Positions 1-7,694 are shown, counted from the first letter of the stretch. The stretch: 26,299 nt of DNA from Desulfurivibrio sp044068515 (GCF_044068515.1 NZ_JBIPKI010000035.1:1-26299); one strand, 5' to 3'. Translations and numbers: made by a program. The notes: generated by a model from the letters alone, not told the origin.

Positions 1-567
1 TTAGCCCCGGTCATCAAGTCAGCAGACGGCGAAGCCCGCCACCTGACCATGGCCCGTTGGGGACTGATCCCCCATTGGGCCAAGGACCCGGCCATCGGTA
101 ATCGGCTGATCAATGCCCGAAGCGAGACGGTGCATGAGAAGCCGGCCTTCCGCAAAGCGCTCCGGACCAAGCGCTGCTTGGTTCCGGCCAGCGGTTTCTT
201 TGAATGGTCCAAAACCGCCTCAAAGAAGGTGCCTTACTATATCAGCATGAAGGAAGGCGTTCCGATGGCTCTAGCCGGGATCTGGGATGTCTGGGATACT
301 CCGGATGGCGAGGTGCTGGAGAGCTTCTCGATTTTGACCACGGCCGCCAACCGCCTGCTGCAGCCGATTCATGACCGGATGCCGGTCATCTGCCAACCCG
401 CTGATTTCGCGCTCTGGCTGGACCAAACCGTCAACGACCCGGCCAGGCTCCAGCCGCTCTTGCAGCCCTGTCCCGCTGAACTGCTGCAATCCTGGCCGGT
501 CTCGACCCTGGTCAACAACCCCCGGCACGATAGCGAGGAGTGCATCCGGCCGGTGACCAAGGCCTGA
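1..567 (+). CDS. SRAP/HMCES (YedK)-type protein, 5' end outside window
   Basis: The reading frame is already open at base 1 and has no start near the edge, so the N-terminus, including the catalytic Cys2 of the family, lies outside the window. The visible part has the SRAP signature RWGLIPHWAKD (near codons 19-29), followed by NARSETVHEKPAFR and CLVPASGFFEW, and further on the HDRMPVI segment with the conserved active-site His. The family forms a thiazolidine crosslink to abasic sites in single-stranded DNA, shielding them during replication. The gene converges on umuC with only 12 bp between the stop codons, so it sits in a DNA-damage neighbourhood. The family assignment is secure. The first ATG in view (49) is internal and not the true start. 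Confidence 0.93.
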   Translation, partial: LAPVIKSADGEARHLTMARWGLIPHWAKDPAIGNRLINARSETVHEKPAFRKALRTKRCLVPASGFFEWSKTASKKVPYYISMKEGVPMALAGIWDVWDTPDGEVLESFSILTTAANRLLQPIHDRMPVICQPADFALWLDQTVNDPARLQPLLQPCPAELLQSWPVSTLVNNPRHDSEECIRPVTKA

Positions 568-579
568 AACCACCCATCG

Positions 580-1848
580 CTAAGACACTACCGGCAACTC
601 ATGCCAGGAGGTGGTGTAGGCCGGCGACTTTCTCGTCTGCCGGTTCTTCCAGGACTTCCGGAAACCGGTGGCGGCACTGTGCAGGGTATCCCGTCCCCAC
701 AGTTGATTGATCCGGTCCATGGCGGCCATGAGCTTTTCCTGGCCTGGCCGGAGCGGATGGAAGAGGCGGGGCTGGACATAGCCGGCGTCAGCGAGATCCA
801 ACAGGACCACCCCCACCTTCTGGTAAGCGAAGCCGGCGCGGTAAATCCGGCGCAGGGCCTCGGTGGCCCGGCTGATCAATTCCGGGGTGGAGGCGGTGGG
901 CTGAGCCAGGGCGACGGTCAGGCTGTTGGCGTACTGGGGCTCGCCGGGGCGAAAGCGATTGGTGGTGAGAAAGACCTGGAGGCAGCCGGCGTGCAGGTGC
1001 TGCTCCCGCAGCTTGGCGGCGGCCACGGAGACGTAAGTGGCCAGGGCCTCTCGCAACCCGCTCAGATCGCTAACAGGCTGGCCGAAGGAGCGCGAGGTGA
1101 TGATCGATTTGTTGGGCGCCGGACTTTGTTCGAGCGGCAGACAGGAGACCCCCCGCAGCTCCAGGGCGGTCCGCAGACCGGTTACCGTCAGCTTTTTGCG
1201 CAGCCAGGCTTCATCGGCCTTGCTTAAAGCCAGGGCGTTACGGATGCCCCGGCCGGCCAGTTTCGCCGCCGACCGGTAGCCGATCCCCCAGACATCCTCC
1301 ACCGCCAGGGCGGTCAGAAGCTCATCCCGCTCGCGGCCCGGTTCCGGCAGCACGAAGACCCCGCTGTGCTCCGGCTGTTTTTTGGCCACCCGGTTGGCGA
1401 CCTTGGCCAGCGTCTTGGTGGGACCAAAGCCGATGGCAACCGGAATCCCGACCTGCTGGTGGATCGTCGCCCGGAGCCGGCGGCCGTTTTCCCGCAAGGC
1501 GGCCGAACTGGCAGCGGGCAAGCGGATAAAGGCCTCGTCGATGGAATAGACTTCCACCTCGGGTTCGAGCTGGGCGAGGATGTCCATGACCCGCTGGGAG
1601 AGATCGGCATAAAGGGGATAATTGGAGGAAAAGACTTCGACCTGGTGGGTGGCGATCAGGTGGCGGCACTGGAAAAAGGGCTCACCCATCTTGATTCCCA
1701 GGGCTTTGGCCTCGTTAGAGCGGGCGATGATGCAGCCGTCGTTGTTGGACAGCACCACCACCGGTCGGCCTTCGAGCCTGGGGTTGAACAGCCGCTCGCA
1801 GGAAACGTAGAAGTTGTTGCAGTCGAGCAGCGCGAAAACCCCGGCCAT
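580..1848 (-). CDS. umuC: DNA polymerase V catalytic subunit UmuC (Y-family)
   Basis: This is the translesion DNA polymerase subunit that works with cleaved UmuD. It has 422 residues, the usual family length. The N-terminus LLDCNNFYVSCERLF carries the first catalytic Asp (D9), and VYSIDEAF carries the D104-E105 pair of the palm active site. The fingers segment SNNDGCIIARSNEAKALGI follows the typical UmuC pattern. The little-finger and C-terminal UmuC region follows from about residue 240. It lies 9 bp downstream of umuD, which indicates an operon, and an AGGGT ribosome-binding sequence overlaps the umuD stop. All catalytic residues are present and no frameshift is visible, so the gene should be functional. 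Confidence 0.96.
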   Translation of the reverse strand: MAGVFALLDCNNFYVSCERLFNPRLEGRPVVVLSNNDGCIIARSNEAKALGIKMGEPFFQCRHLIATHQVEVFSSNYPLYADLSQRVMDILAQLEPEVEVYSIDEAFIRLPAASSAALRENGRRLRATIHQQVGIPVAIGFGPTKTLAKVANRVAKKQPEHSGVFVLPEPGRERDELLTALAVEDVWGIGYRSAAKLAGRGIRNALALSKADEAWLRKKLTVTGLRTALELRGVSCLPLEQSPAPNKSIITSRSFGQPVSDLSGLREALATYVSVAAAKLREQHLHAGCLQVFLTTNRFRPGEPQYANSLTVALAQPTASTPELISRATEALRRIYRAGFAYQKVGVVLLDLADAGYVQPRLFHPLRPGQEKLMAAMDRINQLWGRDTLHSAATGFRKSWKNRQTRKSPAYTTSWHELPVVS

Positions 1849-1857
1849 GGCCGTACC

Positions 1858-2295
1858 CTAGAGGGAGTGGATGACGGAGGTGACCACCCCCCAGATTTCG
1901 CCGGCGGTATCCTCGGTCAGTTCAATGGGGGGATAGTTGGGGTTTTCGGCCACCAGGCGGACCATGCCATTCTCTTGCTGCAGGCGTTTGACGGTCAGCT
2001 CTCCGTTAACCACCGCGATCACCACCTTGCCGCTGACCGGCTCCAGGGAGCGGTCCACCACCAGAATATCGCCATCGTGGATCCCGGCCCCGATCATGGA
2101 GTCGCCGGCCACCCGGACAAAGAAGGTGGCGGCCGGGTGCTTGACCAGGAAGTCATTGAGATCAAGCCGACTGTCGATATAATCGTCGGCTGGCGACGGG
2201 AAGCCGGCCGAAACCCCGCCGGCAAACAGGGGGCGTTTCAGCTCGGTCTGGCGGTCGAAGCCATAGACGGACTCGATAGTGGGGGAGGTTTTCAT
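1858..2295 (-). CDS. umuD: UmuD, LexA-like self-cleaving polymerase V subunit (S24 peptidase)
   Basis: The gene encodes the self-processing partner of UmuC. From the start chosen here (145 aa; E. coli UmuD is 139 aa) the cleavage site is Ala30-Gly31 in SAGFPSPADDY, the nucleophile is Ser66 in GDSMIGAGIHDGD, and the general base is Lys103 in GELTVKRL. Upstream in-frame ATGs at 2304 and 2367 would lengthen it to 148 or 169 aa. I prefer 2295 because of family length and because a weak GGTAAG lies at suitable spacing, whereas 2367 has no visible ribosome-binding site. I looked for a CTGT-N8-ACAG LexA box upstream and did not find one. The local LexA may recognise another motif. Confidence 0.92.
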   Translation of the reverse strand: MKTSPTIESVYGFDRQTELKRPLFAGGVSAGFPSPADDYIDSRLDLNDFLVKHPAATFFVRVAGDSMIGAGIHDGDILVVDRSLEPVSGKVVIAVVNGELTVKRLQQENGMVRLVAENPNYPPIELTEDTAGEIWGVVTSVIHSL

Positions 2296-2460
2296 GGGGG
2301 TCATCTTACCAGACTTGGGGGGTGGGGCAAATGGTTCTTGCGCCAGGCCGGCATGCCAGGTTTTCATTTTTGTTGTATTGGGCTTAAGATGGCGTAAACT
2401 CCACCTTCAAATCGAGGCAACTACGATAGGCAAACATAATCCGCGACCTTGCGGGGAAAA

Positions 2461-2949
2461 ATGGTTGAAAGATCTATGCTTGAAAAACACAAGGATGTGG
2501 CCAGGATTGACCAGGAAAGCAAGCGGACTCACGGCTGGTATGTTCGGGTGAAATTCATGGGCAAGACCCATACCAAGTTTTTTTCCGATGGCAAGCACGG
2601 TGGTCGTTATTCCGGACTGCTGAAGGCATTGGCCTGGCGTGACCATACCGAGATAAGTCTGGGCAAGATCCGTAGCGACAGGCATATTGTTACGGTAAGC
2701 AATACCAGTACTGGAGTAGTCGGGGTGCGACACAATGAAAAACTAAACCGTTACGAGGTGAGCTGGGTCACCCAAGAAGGCAAGCAGGGCAATACTTCCT
2801 TCTCCATCCGCAAGTACGGCAAAGAGAAAGCTTTTGAGCTGGCCTGCCGGATCCGGCAGGAGAAAGACGCGGAGCGCCTGGGACTGAATATAAGCCCCTC
2901 TTCCCATTGGAGCCGCCGCCCCAAGACCGGGGCACCAGTTCCGGCATAA
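2461..2949 (+). CDS. Small protein with two AP2-like DNA-binding repeats
   Basis: The protein has about 162 residues and two related beta-sheet-plus-helix repeats. The first, roughly residues 20-66, contains HGWYVRVKFMGKTHTKFFSD and ALAWRDHTE. The second, roughly residues 83-136, contains TGVVGVRHNEKLNRYEVSW, SFSIRKYG and AFELACRIRQE. This layout is typical of bacterial AP2/ERF-type DNA-binding domains, which also occur in homing endonucleases and phage proteins. No nuclease domain is present. The gene is divergent from umuD, with about 165 bp between the two starts. A TTG at 2449 and an ATG at 2476 are alternative starts. Function is inferred only as DNA binding, possibly regulatory or mobile-element derived. 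Confidence 0.62.
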   Translation: MVERSMLEKHKDVARIDQESKRTHGWYVRVKFMGKTHTKFFSDGKHGGRYSGLLKALAWRDHTEISLGKIRSDRHIVTVSNTSTGVVGVRHNEKLNRYEVSWVTQEGKQGNTSFSIRKYGKEKAFELACRIRQEKDAERLGLNISPSSHWSRRPKTGAPVPA

Positions 2950-3208
2950 GTTGTTCAAATAGCCCGGGCGACCAAGACCGCGGGAGCGGATGAAAAGATC
3001 TGACCAGCACCATAGACCAAACCAGCCACAAAAGCTGGAACAACTAAGATAGCCACGCCGGCCCCCAAAGCCCGGGGGCACGTTGAGGCTGTTCCGGCTA
3101 AATATTAGTATCCCACGCAACCTACTACGGCTGTTTGTCATCAAGTAAGTTTTTGGCCGAGTAATATTCCATTTGATCGATCGTAACTTAATTGAAAGGG
3201 CGGATAGT

Positions 3209-3826
3209 ATGGAGAATGAATTTCACATAATTTTAGCTTATCAGGAACCAATCATCAGTTCAGAAGTTGTTGCTGACTTTGAGGGCGATATTCAGTCGCC
3301 AGGCTTGAATGTGAGGGTTGAGTCCTTGCCAATGATGGGGGCTCGAGCGGGAATTGAATTGCTATTGCCAACACTAATCGTTGTCTATTTCTTAAAGCCC
3401 TATTTTGAGTCGTTCTTGAGCGAAATGGGCAAAGATCATTACGCCATGGCAAAAAGAGCGTTATTAAATGTTCAAGCCAGGATAAAATCAAAGCTAGGTG
3501 GTCACATAAAAATATTCGTATCAGAAGGGAAACGTGTCGATCATGCAGTCAAGTTTTCACCATTCTTCTCTATCGAAGCTCAGTCACCCTTGGGTTATAG
3601 GGTCAAATTACTCATTCAAACAGAAATACAACTAGATCAATTTAATTTGGCAGTGGAGGCATACCTGCGTTTAATGGCGCAAAGTCATGGCATTGAAGAG
3701 CTTAGCGAACACTCTAAGCTGTTATTGAATATTAAGCCAACGGGGCCAGTATTACTTGTATGCTACGATGCAGAAAAGGGAGAGCTTAAGTACGTCAATC
3801 CAATACCTGAGCGAAAACAGCCCTAA
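3209..3826 (+). CDS. Hypothetical protein with one hydrophobic segment (orphan)
   Basis: I do not recognise a named family. The 205-residue protein starts at an ATG preceded by AAAGGG; a TTG at 3173 would add 12 residues. A hydrophobic stretch, ELLLPTLIVVYFLKPYFESF, lies near residues 49-68 and could be a transmembrane or membrane-associated helix. It is followed by SEMGKDHY and a soluble region with alternating strands. The coding DNA is visibly AT-richer than the umuDC genes, and the gene sits alone between the AP2-repeat gene and a recombinase, which suggests horizontal acquisition. A membrane-acting accessory or defence role is possible but unproven. Confidence 0.6.
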   Translation: MENEFHIILAYQEPIISSEVVADFEGDIQSPGLNVRVESLPMMGARAGIELLLPTLIVVYFLKPYFESFLSEMGKDHYAMAKRALLNVQARIKSKLGGHIKIFVSEGKRVDHAVKFSPFFSIEAQSPLGYRVKLLIQTEIQLDQFNLAVEAYLRLMAQSHGIEELSEHSKLLLNIKPTGPVLLVCYDAEKGELKYVNPIPERKQP

Positions 3827-4173
3827 CATGTGCTAAAGCCGTTCACTACAATAAATCTGATACTCTCAGTTTCACCAACCGGTGCCTAGCTTTGCAGGTT
3901 AGCTAATAATATATTAATCACGTGGCGATAATTTCTGGAGAGTTGAGTAGCATTCAAGAGATCGCGGAAAAGTTGGCAGATGTGATCCTGCCAGACAAAA
4001 TTAGCTAGGTTGAGGCCTCGGCACAGGTTCCTGCCGCCGTCGAGGCGTGCAGCAATCCGGCTGATTTCTAATCGGGTAAGGGGGACGTCCTCTCTTCCCC
4101 ACCCCAAACCACCTGGCATGCTGGTCCACCAGGCGGTTTCGGTGAATCAATAAACCGTCTTCCACTCACCGCA

Positions 4174-4203
4174 CTCGTCAACTTATTACCAGAAGTTGAC
4201 GAG
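4174..4203. repeat. Symmetric 11-8-11 bp site, candidate recombinase crossover site
   Basis: A perfect inverted repeat: CTCGTCAACTT at 4174-4184, an 8-bp spacer ATTACCAG at 4185-4192, and AAGTTGACGAG at 4193-4203. Two inverted arms of 11-13 bp around a 6-8 bp spacer is the geometry of core sites used by tyrosine recombinases (dif, lox, FRT). It lies about 145 bp upstream of a tyrosine recombinase gene. The rest of the gene-poor stretch 3827-4346 holds no gene I can support; a 77-codon minus-strand frame at 3886-4119 matches nothing I know. Confidence 0.55.
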
Positions 4204-4284
4204 TATGGAATCGGCTCAATTCCAGGCGGGATAAGGGTTTAAGGGTAAATGTGGGGGAGAGGGGGAAACAATGGCTGGTTTTCT

Positions 4285-4323
4285 GGTCAACTTATTTGTA
4301 TAGTTTAAGCAAAAGTTGACGAG
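4285..4323. repeat. Second, spaced copy of the GTCAACTT inverted pair
   Basis: GTCAACTT at 4286-4293 and AAGTTGAC at 4313-4320 (continuing to CGAG like the first site) form the same arms as the 4174-4203 site, but 19 bp apart. Flanking TGGTT and AACCA bases extend the symmetry imperfectly. The pair sits immediately upstream of the recombinase start, so it could be an accessory or arm site, or an autoregulatory operator. Confidence 0.4.
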
Positions 4324-4346
4324 AACCAACCATTCAGGTGAGAGCA

Positions 4347-4922
4347 ATGCCAAACCCCAAAGGCAACCGGACCAAGATGGAGCCGATCCGCAGTCTCGAG
4401 GATGTGAAGACCATCAAAAAGCTGCTGATTGATCGCCCACGTGACTTCGCTCTGTTCGTGATCGGAATTAATACCGCCTTCAGGGCCTCTGATCTGCTGA
4501 ACATTAAGATAGGTCAAGTGCGCCATCTTAAGCCGGGTGACGACTGGGAAACCGTCGAACGAAAAACCCAGAAGCGCCGCCGTATCACCTTTAACAATGC
4601 CTGCCAAAAAGCGGTCGCGCAACTGTTGGGTACCCGTGAATATGAAAACGATGATTTTCTCTTTCAGGGGCAACGAGGCAGACTCACGGTGGCCACGGTT
4701 AATCGCCTTGTGAAAGGCTGGTGCCAAACCATCAACCTGAAAGGGAATTACGGCTCACATACCCTGAGAAAGTCCTTCGGTTATCACCAGTACCGAACCT
4801 TTGGTGTCCCACTGCCGGACCTGATGGAAATTTTCAATCACTCGACCCAGCGCCAGACTCTCGAATATCTCTGTATTCAAGACGACGACATCCGCCGAAT
4901 CTATATGACCAACGAACTGTAG
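4347..4922 (+). CDS. Small tyrosine recombinase, catalytic domain only
   Basis: The protein has 191 residues, about the length of FimB/FimE-type recombinases and far shorter than phage integrases, because an N-terminal core-binding domain is essentially missing. Residues counted from the ATG used here: Arg46 in NTAFRASDLL, Lys73 in the ERKTQKRR beta-hairpin, His138 and Arg141 in GSHTLRKSFG, His165 in FNHST, and nucleophile Tyr174 in TLEYL. The full R-K-H-R-H-Y set is therefore present. AGGTGAG just upstream supports the ATG at 4347; a GTG at 4338 is an alternative. Symmetric GTCAACTT sites lie upstream. An IS91-type fragment begins 17 bp after its stop on the opposite strand. The target of the recombinase is not known. 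Confidence 0.88.
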   Translation: MPNPKGNRTKMEPIRSLEDVKTIKKLLIDRPRDFALFVIGINTAFRASDLLNIKIGQVRHLKPGDDWETVERKTQKRRRITFNNACQKAVAQLLGTREYENDDFLFQGQRGRLTVATVNRLVKGWCQTINLKGNYGSHTLRKSFGYHQYRTFGVPLPDLMEIFNHSTQRQTLEYLCIQDDDIRRIYMTNEL

Positions 4923-4938
4923 CTAATCTTCTGGCGCT

Positions 4939-5406
4939 TAGGAAGCTGATGATCTTCATCTCCCCGGCGCACTTGGGGCAGGCGAGCGGGTCAACCTCCC
5001 AGACCTTTTTTATGCACTCCCGCCAAGTCGGGGACGGGATCTTGCGGGGGCGGTAGTCGGACACGTCCAGCACTTCCACCTCGGCCGGGGGTGGCGACTG
5101 GGCAGCGGAGGCGGCATCGGCCTGGCGATTCACCCTATCCCCCCGGCCCCGGTTTGAGTACCAGCCGTAGTAGCGCACCTTGTGGAAACCTCGTGGTGGC
5201 ACATGCTGGAGGAAACGGGCCATGAACTGGGTGGCGGGCAGGGGCATGGTTCGCCACCGGTCATGCCCTTTGCGTCGACTTTGCCGATAGCTAAAGGTTA
5301 CTTGGTCGTGGTCGCAAGTCAGGATCCGGTTGTTGGTGAGCGCAATACGGTGGACATAGCGGCCCAGGTAGCGCAAAACCAGCTCACAGAGGTGGCCCCG
5401 GTTCTT
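4939..5406 (-). pseudogene. IS91-family transposase, C-terminal fragment
   Basis: The frame contains VLRYLGRYVHRIALTNNRIL, with the paired tyrosines (YLGRY) of the IS91 Y2 transposase, then PRGFHKVRYYGWYSNR and a C-terminal CPKCAGEMKIISF zinc-ribbon-like end. The N-terminal HUH metal-binding half is absent, and similarity stops abruptly after ISFL near 4939. The piece is thus truncated at both ends and cannot be active. At its 5' side it runs directly into an IS3-type OrfA fragment in another frame. An open frame formally runs from an ATG at 5463 to 4834, but its ends are junction sequence and not transposase. Confidence 0.8.
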
Positions 5407-5422
5407 CGGATAGGCTGGGACA

Positions 5423-5592
5423 GCCAAAGCGTCTGCCAAGCTCAGCTGCGGTTTGCACGCCATTGAGTGCCTTCAAGACTTTGAACTCCTCTTTGTAACG
5501 GCTACGCTTGATATTGCTCTTCGGGGATCCTTTTTCGTCAGCCGTAGTGGTTAGCTGTCCACCTTAGCGCACTGTCCGAATACTGGGGGCCA
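5423..5592 (-). mobile_element. IS3-family end with start of OrfA, truncated
   Basis: On the minus strand a frame reads NIKRSRYKEEFKVLKALNG followed by VQTAAELGRRFG (down to 5423). This is the pattern of the helix-turn-helix N-terminus of IS3-type OrfA. It then switches to unrelated residues at the border with the IS91 fragment. About 80 bp upstream is TGGCCCCCAGTATTCGGACA, starting at 5592 on the minus strand, which resembles an IS3-type terminal inverted repeat. I infer one IS3 end whose remainder was replaced by IS91-derived DNA. Confidence 0.5.
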
Positions 5593-5707
5593 CCTCTGTT
5601 TTGTGGTCGGTTTTACCCCAACTAAATTCTTGACTTTGGGCCGACCAATATCCAGTATGAAGGCGGCAGCGCGACTATTATTCCACCCAGAGAGAGGAGG
5701 CTTACCG

Positions 5708-5914
5708 ATGCGATTAGAGATGACGGCGAGACAGCACTGGGAGAAGACAAAGCCGAAAGAGACCGCGCAGATGAAGAAGGCGGGGACGTTCGACCAGACG
5801 ATGAAGGAGATCGCCGAGCAGGCGAACCTGGCAGCGGCCGAGATGGTCGCCCGGGGCACGCCCCTGCAGACGGCGCTGGAGATAGTGAGAACGGAGCACA
5901 TCCTGGCGCAGTAA
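5708..5914 (+). CDS. Small hypothetical protein, phage/mobile-element type
   Basis: The 68-residue protein starts at an ATG with a strong AGAGGAGG ribosome-binding site 8 bases upstream. The sequence is rich in Lys, Glu and Ala and predicted helical (TARQHWEKTKPKE, FDQTMKEIAEQANLAAAEM, LQTALEIVRTEHILAQ). I know no function. The start of a phage-type methylase/helicase frame follows directly at its stop, so this was probably the upstream gene of that operon in a mobile element that is now mostly gone. The same frame is open upstream to 5603 without a credible ribosome-binding site. Confidence 0.55.
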   Translation: MRLEMTARQHWEKTKPKETAQMKKAGTFDQTMKEIAEQANLAAAEMVARGTPLQTALEIVRTEHILAQ

Positions 5915-6074
5915 ACTACTTAATAACCGACGACACGCTCACTGACCCAAAGGGGACTGACGAGCGTTTCATCAACAACCTGGCCGCCCTCCGGGTGCTC
6001 AAGACCCTGGAGGAAGAAGGGCGGCAAGCCAATAAGGGCGAGAAGCACATCCTTGCCCTCTGCTCAGTTGGTTG
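5911..6074 (+). pseudogene. Truncated start of phage-type SNF2/N6-methylase-helicase protein
   Basis: The translated piece contains TDERFINNLAALRVLKTLEE and EGRQANKGEKHILALCSVG. Large phage and ICE methylase-helicase proteins carry a similar stretch (NLAALRLLKxLExExRxAxxEE) that leads to a Y-V-G-W-G-G motif. Here the frame ends at SVG, exactly where that motif should continue. AT-rich unrelated sequence follows (about 6075-6179), in which I see no gene. No normal start codon is visible at its beginning; the first GTG is at 5995. I read it as a deletion remnant. Confidence 0.45.
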
Positions 6075-6179
6075 TTTTTCTTGTATAATAATTTATGAGA
6101 CAGCAGTGACACAAGAACCAAAACACGAAACGACATCAGATCCAGGTGTTATAGCCATGTACGACATGGGGGCCTACTG

Positions 6180-6413
6180 TTATAGTTTGCCTCCGGCGGC
6201 AATTATCATAAGCTCCTCTCTGCTCAGCTCGTAAATCGTTTTCTCTTTTCCCGAGGCGGTCGTTGCCATGTCGAGGCTGATAATCTTGGTGGACAACCGG
6301 GCCAATGCCCTTTGGGCATCGATTACAGCCAAATCCTCCTTGGTCTTCAACCGCGACGATACCAGCTCTTTGAGCAGGGTCTGCGGGTCAACAGCGCTCT
6401 TTTTTTTCTTCAT
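6180..6413 (-). CDS. Small hypothetical protein of the integrative element
   Basis: The 77-residue protein has a very basic start (MKKKKSAV) and then charged, probably helical sequence (LLKELVSSRLKTKEDLAVID, ELSREELMIIAAGG). I recognise no family. Its start overlaps the end of the upstream gene by 4 bp (ATGA), which implies translational coupling and supports it as a real gene. It is the last gene of the minus-strand block; about 105 bp of AT-richer DNA without a recognisable gene separates it from the truncated methylase remnant. Confidence 0.6.
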   Translation of the reverse strand: MKKKKSAVDPQTLLKELVSSRLKTKEDLAVIDAQRALARLSTKIISLDMATTASGKEKTIYELSREELMIIAAGGKL

Positions 6414-6943
6414 GTCAGTTTTACCTCATCAAAGACTTTGCGGTACAGGGCCACCCAGGTAGCGTCAACAACCTCGCCGTCGACCTTGGCCATGGGGATC
6501 AGGGCCAAGAAGCTGGCAAATACCTCTTCCGGCACCTCGTTACTGTCGCACCATGTACGGGCGGCCTCCTTGAGGGCCTCAAGCTGTCCAGACATGACAC
6601 TAACGGCTTTGAGCTGGTCTTTGGTGCTCTTGCAGTGTTTGAGAAAGTTGGGGTCAGTTGTCGCACCGCCGGCGTCGAGCCACCCCTTGGTATAGGCATG
6701 AGCCGCCAAAGTATCGCCGTAGATCAAGAGCAGTTCCCGCATCACGATGCCGGCAAGCAAGTTAAAAACACTCAACATTCGCTCGATGCCCAAAAAAGCT
6801 TTACTTTGCCCGCTCCCGCAGGGCGCGTGTTCGATCAGCCTTTCGGCCTCGGCATGATCACCCCGATTGATGGCGATAAAGTAGGCTACGGCCCGTTGGG
6901 TTGAGGGCAGGCTCTGATAGGTCTGGGGTCCAATTTTGGTCAT
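6410..6943 (-). CDS. Hypothetical protein of the integrative element (177 aa)
   Basis: The protein is predicted mostly helical, with no signal peptide or transmembrane segment and no recognised domain. It includes LPSTQRAVAYFIAINRGDHA, FNLLAGIVMRELLLIYGD and an acidic C-terminal half. The gene overlaps both neighbours by 4 bp: its ATG lies within the stop region of the DUF5681 gene, and its stop overlaps the start of the 77-aa gene. The three are therefore almost certainly one transcript. Its position after a DUF5681 gene might suggest a packaging-related role, but that is only positional inference. Confidence 0.65.
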   Translation of the reverse strand: MTKIGPQTYQSLPSTQRAVAYFIAINRGDHAEAERLIEHAPCGSGQSKAFLGIERMLSVFNLLAGIVMRELLLIYGDTLAAHAYTKGWLDAGGATTDPNFLKHCKSTKDQLKAVSVMSGQLEALKEAARTWCDSNEVPEEVFASFLALIPMAKVDGEVVDATWVALYRKVFDEVKLT

Positions 6944-7380
6944 TTCTCAAGTCCTCGCTTGGGCTTGAGCGCCAGTTCCAAGGCAGCCAGGCGCTCTTTT
7001 AATTCTGCGAGTTCTTCCACGCGGGCCAGGGTGCCCAGTCCTTGGAGAAGTTGAGCGGCCACGTCCGGTGGGCAGGAGCCCTCTGTGGTGGCGTTGATAA
7101 TTTTTCTGCCGATCTCCACCAGATCCCCATCGACCGGGACATCCAGCATAACAGGTGCCTGCTGAGGCCGGTACTGTGGTAATATCCGCGATAGGCATAC
7201 GTTGAGGGCCGCTACATCTCCCTCCAGGGCACGCTCGATGGCCTTGCCGACCAGTTCCTCGGATTTCTCCAGGAGTAGCTGGCGGGCAGGGTTTGATACC
7301 GGCCGCCCGGTCGGGTTGCCGCTGGCGCCGGGTTTCCATCGCCCCATTTTGTCCCGTGCTTTTGACGTGCTTTCAGGCAT
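6940..7380 (-). CDS. DUF5681 domain protein
   Basis: The N-terminal RWKPGASGNPTGRP (residues 14-27) is the signature of the DUF5681 family, short proteins common in phages and mobile elements. It is followed by a helical region (LLLEKSEELVGKAIERALEG) and a C-terminal coiled-coil-like stretch, LARVEELAELKERLAALELA. Length is 146 residues, normal for the family. DUF5681 proteins often lie near terminase-type genes, so a DNA-binding role in packaging or replication is possible; no terminase is visible here. It overlaps the downstream gene by 4 bp and follows the upstream gene by 3 bp. Confidence 0.75.
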   Translation of the reverse strand: MPESTSKARDKMGRWKPGASGNPTGRPVSNPARQLLLEKSEELVGKAIERALEGDVAALNVCLSRILPQYRPQQAPVMLDVPVDGDLVEIGRKIINATTEGSCPPDVAAQLLQGLGTLARVEELAELKERLAALELALKPKRGLEK

Positions 7381-7383
7381 CTG

Positions 7384-7677
7384 CTATTCCTCCTTGGTTT
7401 CAGGTTCAGAGGGATTGATGAATTTGAAGATTTTTGCCTGAATCCTTGCTGCTTGTTCCTCCGTTGGAGCGTTGATCATGGTTTCCAGAACCTCAGCGTC
7501 GTCTCCAAGCACAAAAATGGCTTGTCCCATAATTTTACCTCCTTGGGGTAAATTCCTCGTCACGCCGCGGATTTTCCTGTCGCGACGCCAATAGTGACGT
7601 GATGCCGGATCATACCAGAGGGTGGTGGGGGGCTCAGCCTCTCCGTTCCGCTGTTTTTTCACTGTATTTTCAGCCAT
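7384..7677 (-). CDS. Small hypothetical protein with a possible second internal start
   Basis: The 97-residue protein has an aromatic- and Arg-rich N-terminal part (TTLWYDPASRHYWRRDRKIR) and an acidic C-terminal part. The ATG at 7677 has AAGGAG about 6 bases upstream. An in-frame ATG at 7530 (residue 50) has a perfect AGGAGG at ideal spacing, so a 48-residue C-terminal product may be made separately. I do not know the family. The YxxxxxYW pattern recalls small phage proteins that sit beside primases, which fits the position just after the primase gene. Confidence 0.6.
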   Translation of the reverse strand: MAENTVKKQRNGEAEPPTTLWYDPASRHYWRRDRKIRGVTRNLPQGGKIMGQAIFVLGDDAEVLETMINAPTEEQAARIQAKIFKFINPSEPETKEE

Positions 7678-7694
7678 TGGTGTCTCCTTCTAGC

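Noticed and set aside
1366..2397. 343-codon plus-strand frame opposite umuC and umuD
   Set aside because: Antisense shadow of two clearly identified genes, with Gly/His/Asp-rich low-meaning translation.
2441..2454. Short CCGC...GCGG hairpin before the AP2-repeat gene
   Set aside because: Too short, and no T run; not supported as a terminator or operator.
2296..2460. LexA box of the CTGT-N8-ACAG type upstream of umuD
   Set aside because: No match found on either strand.
3886..4119. 77-codon minus-strand frame in the gap before the recombinase
   Set aside because: No ribosome-binding site, no recognisable motif, no operon context.
4174..4323. Integron attC/attI sites
   Set aside because: The arms do not fit the GTTRRRY/RYYYAAC pattern, and the recombinase lacks the integron-specific patch as far as I can see.
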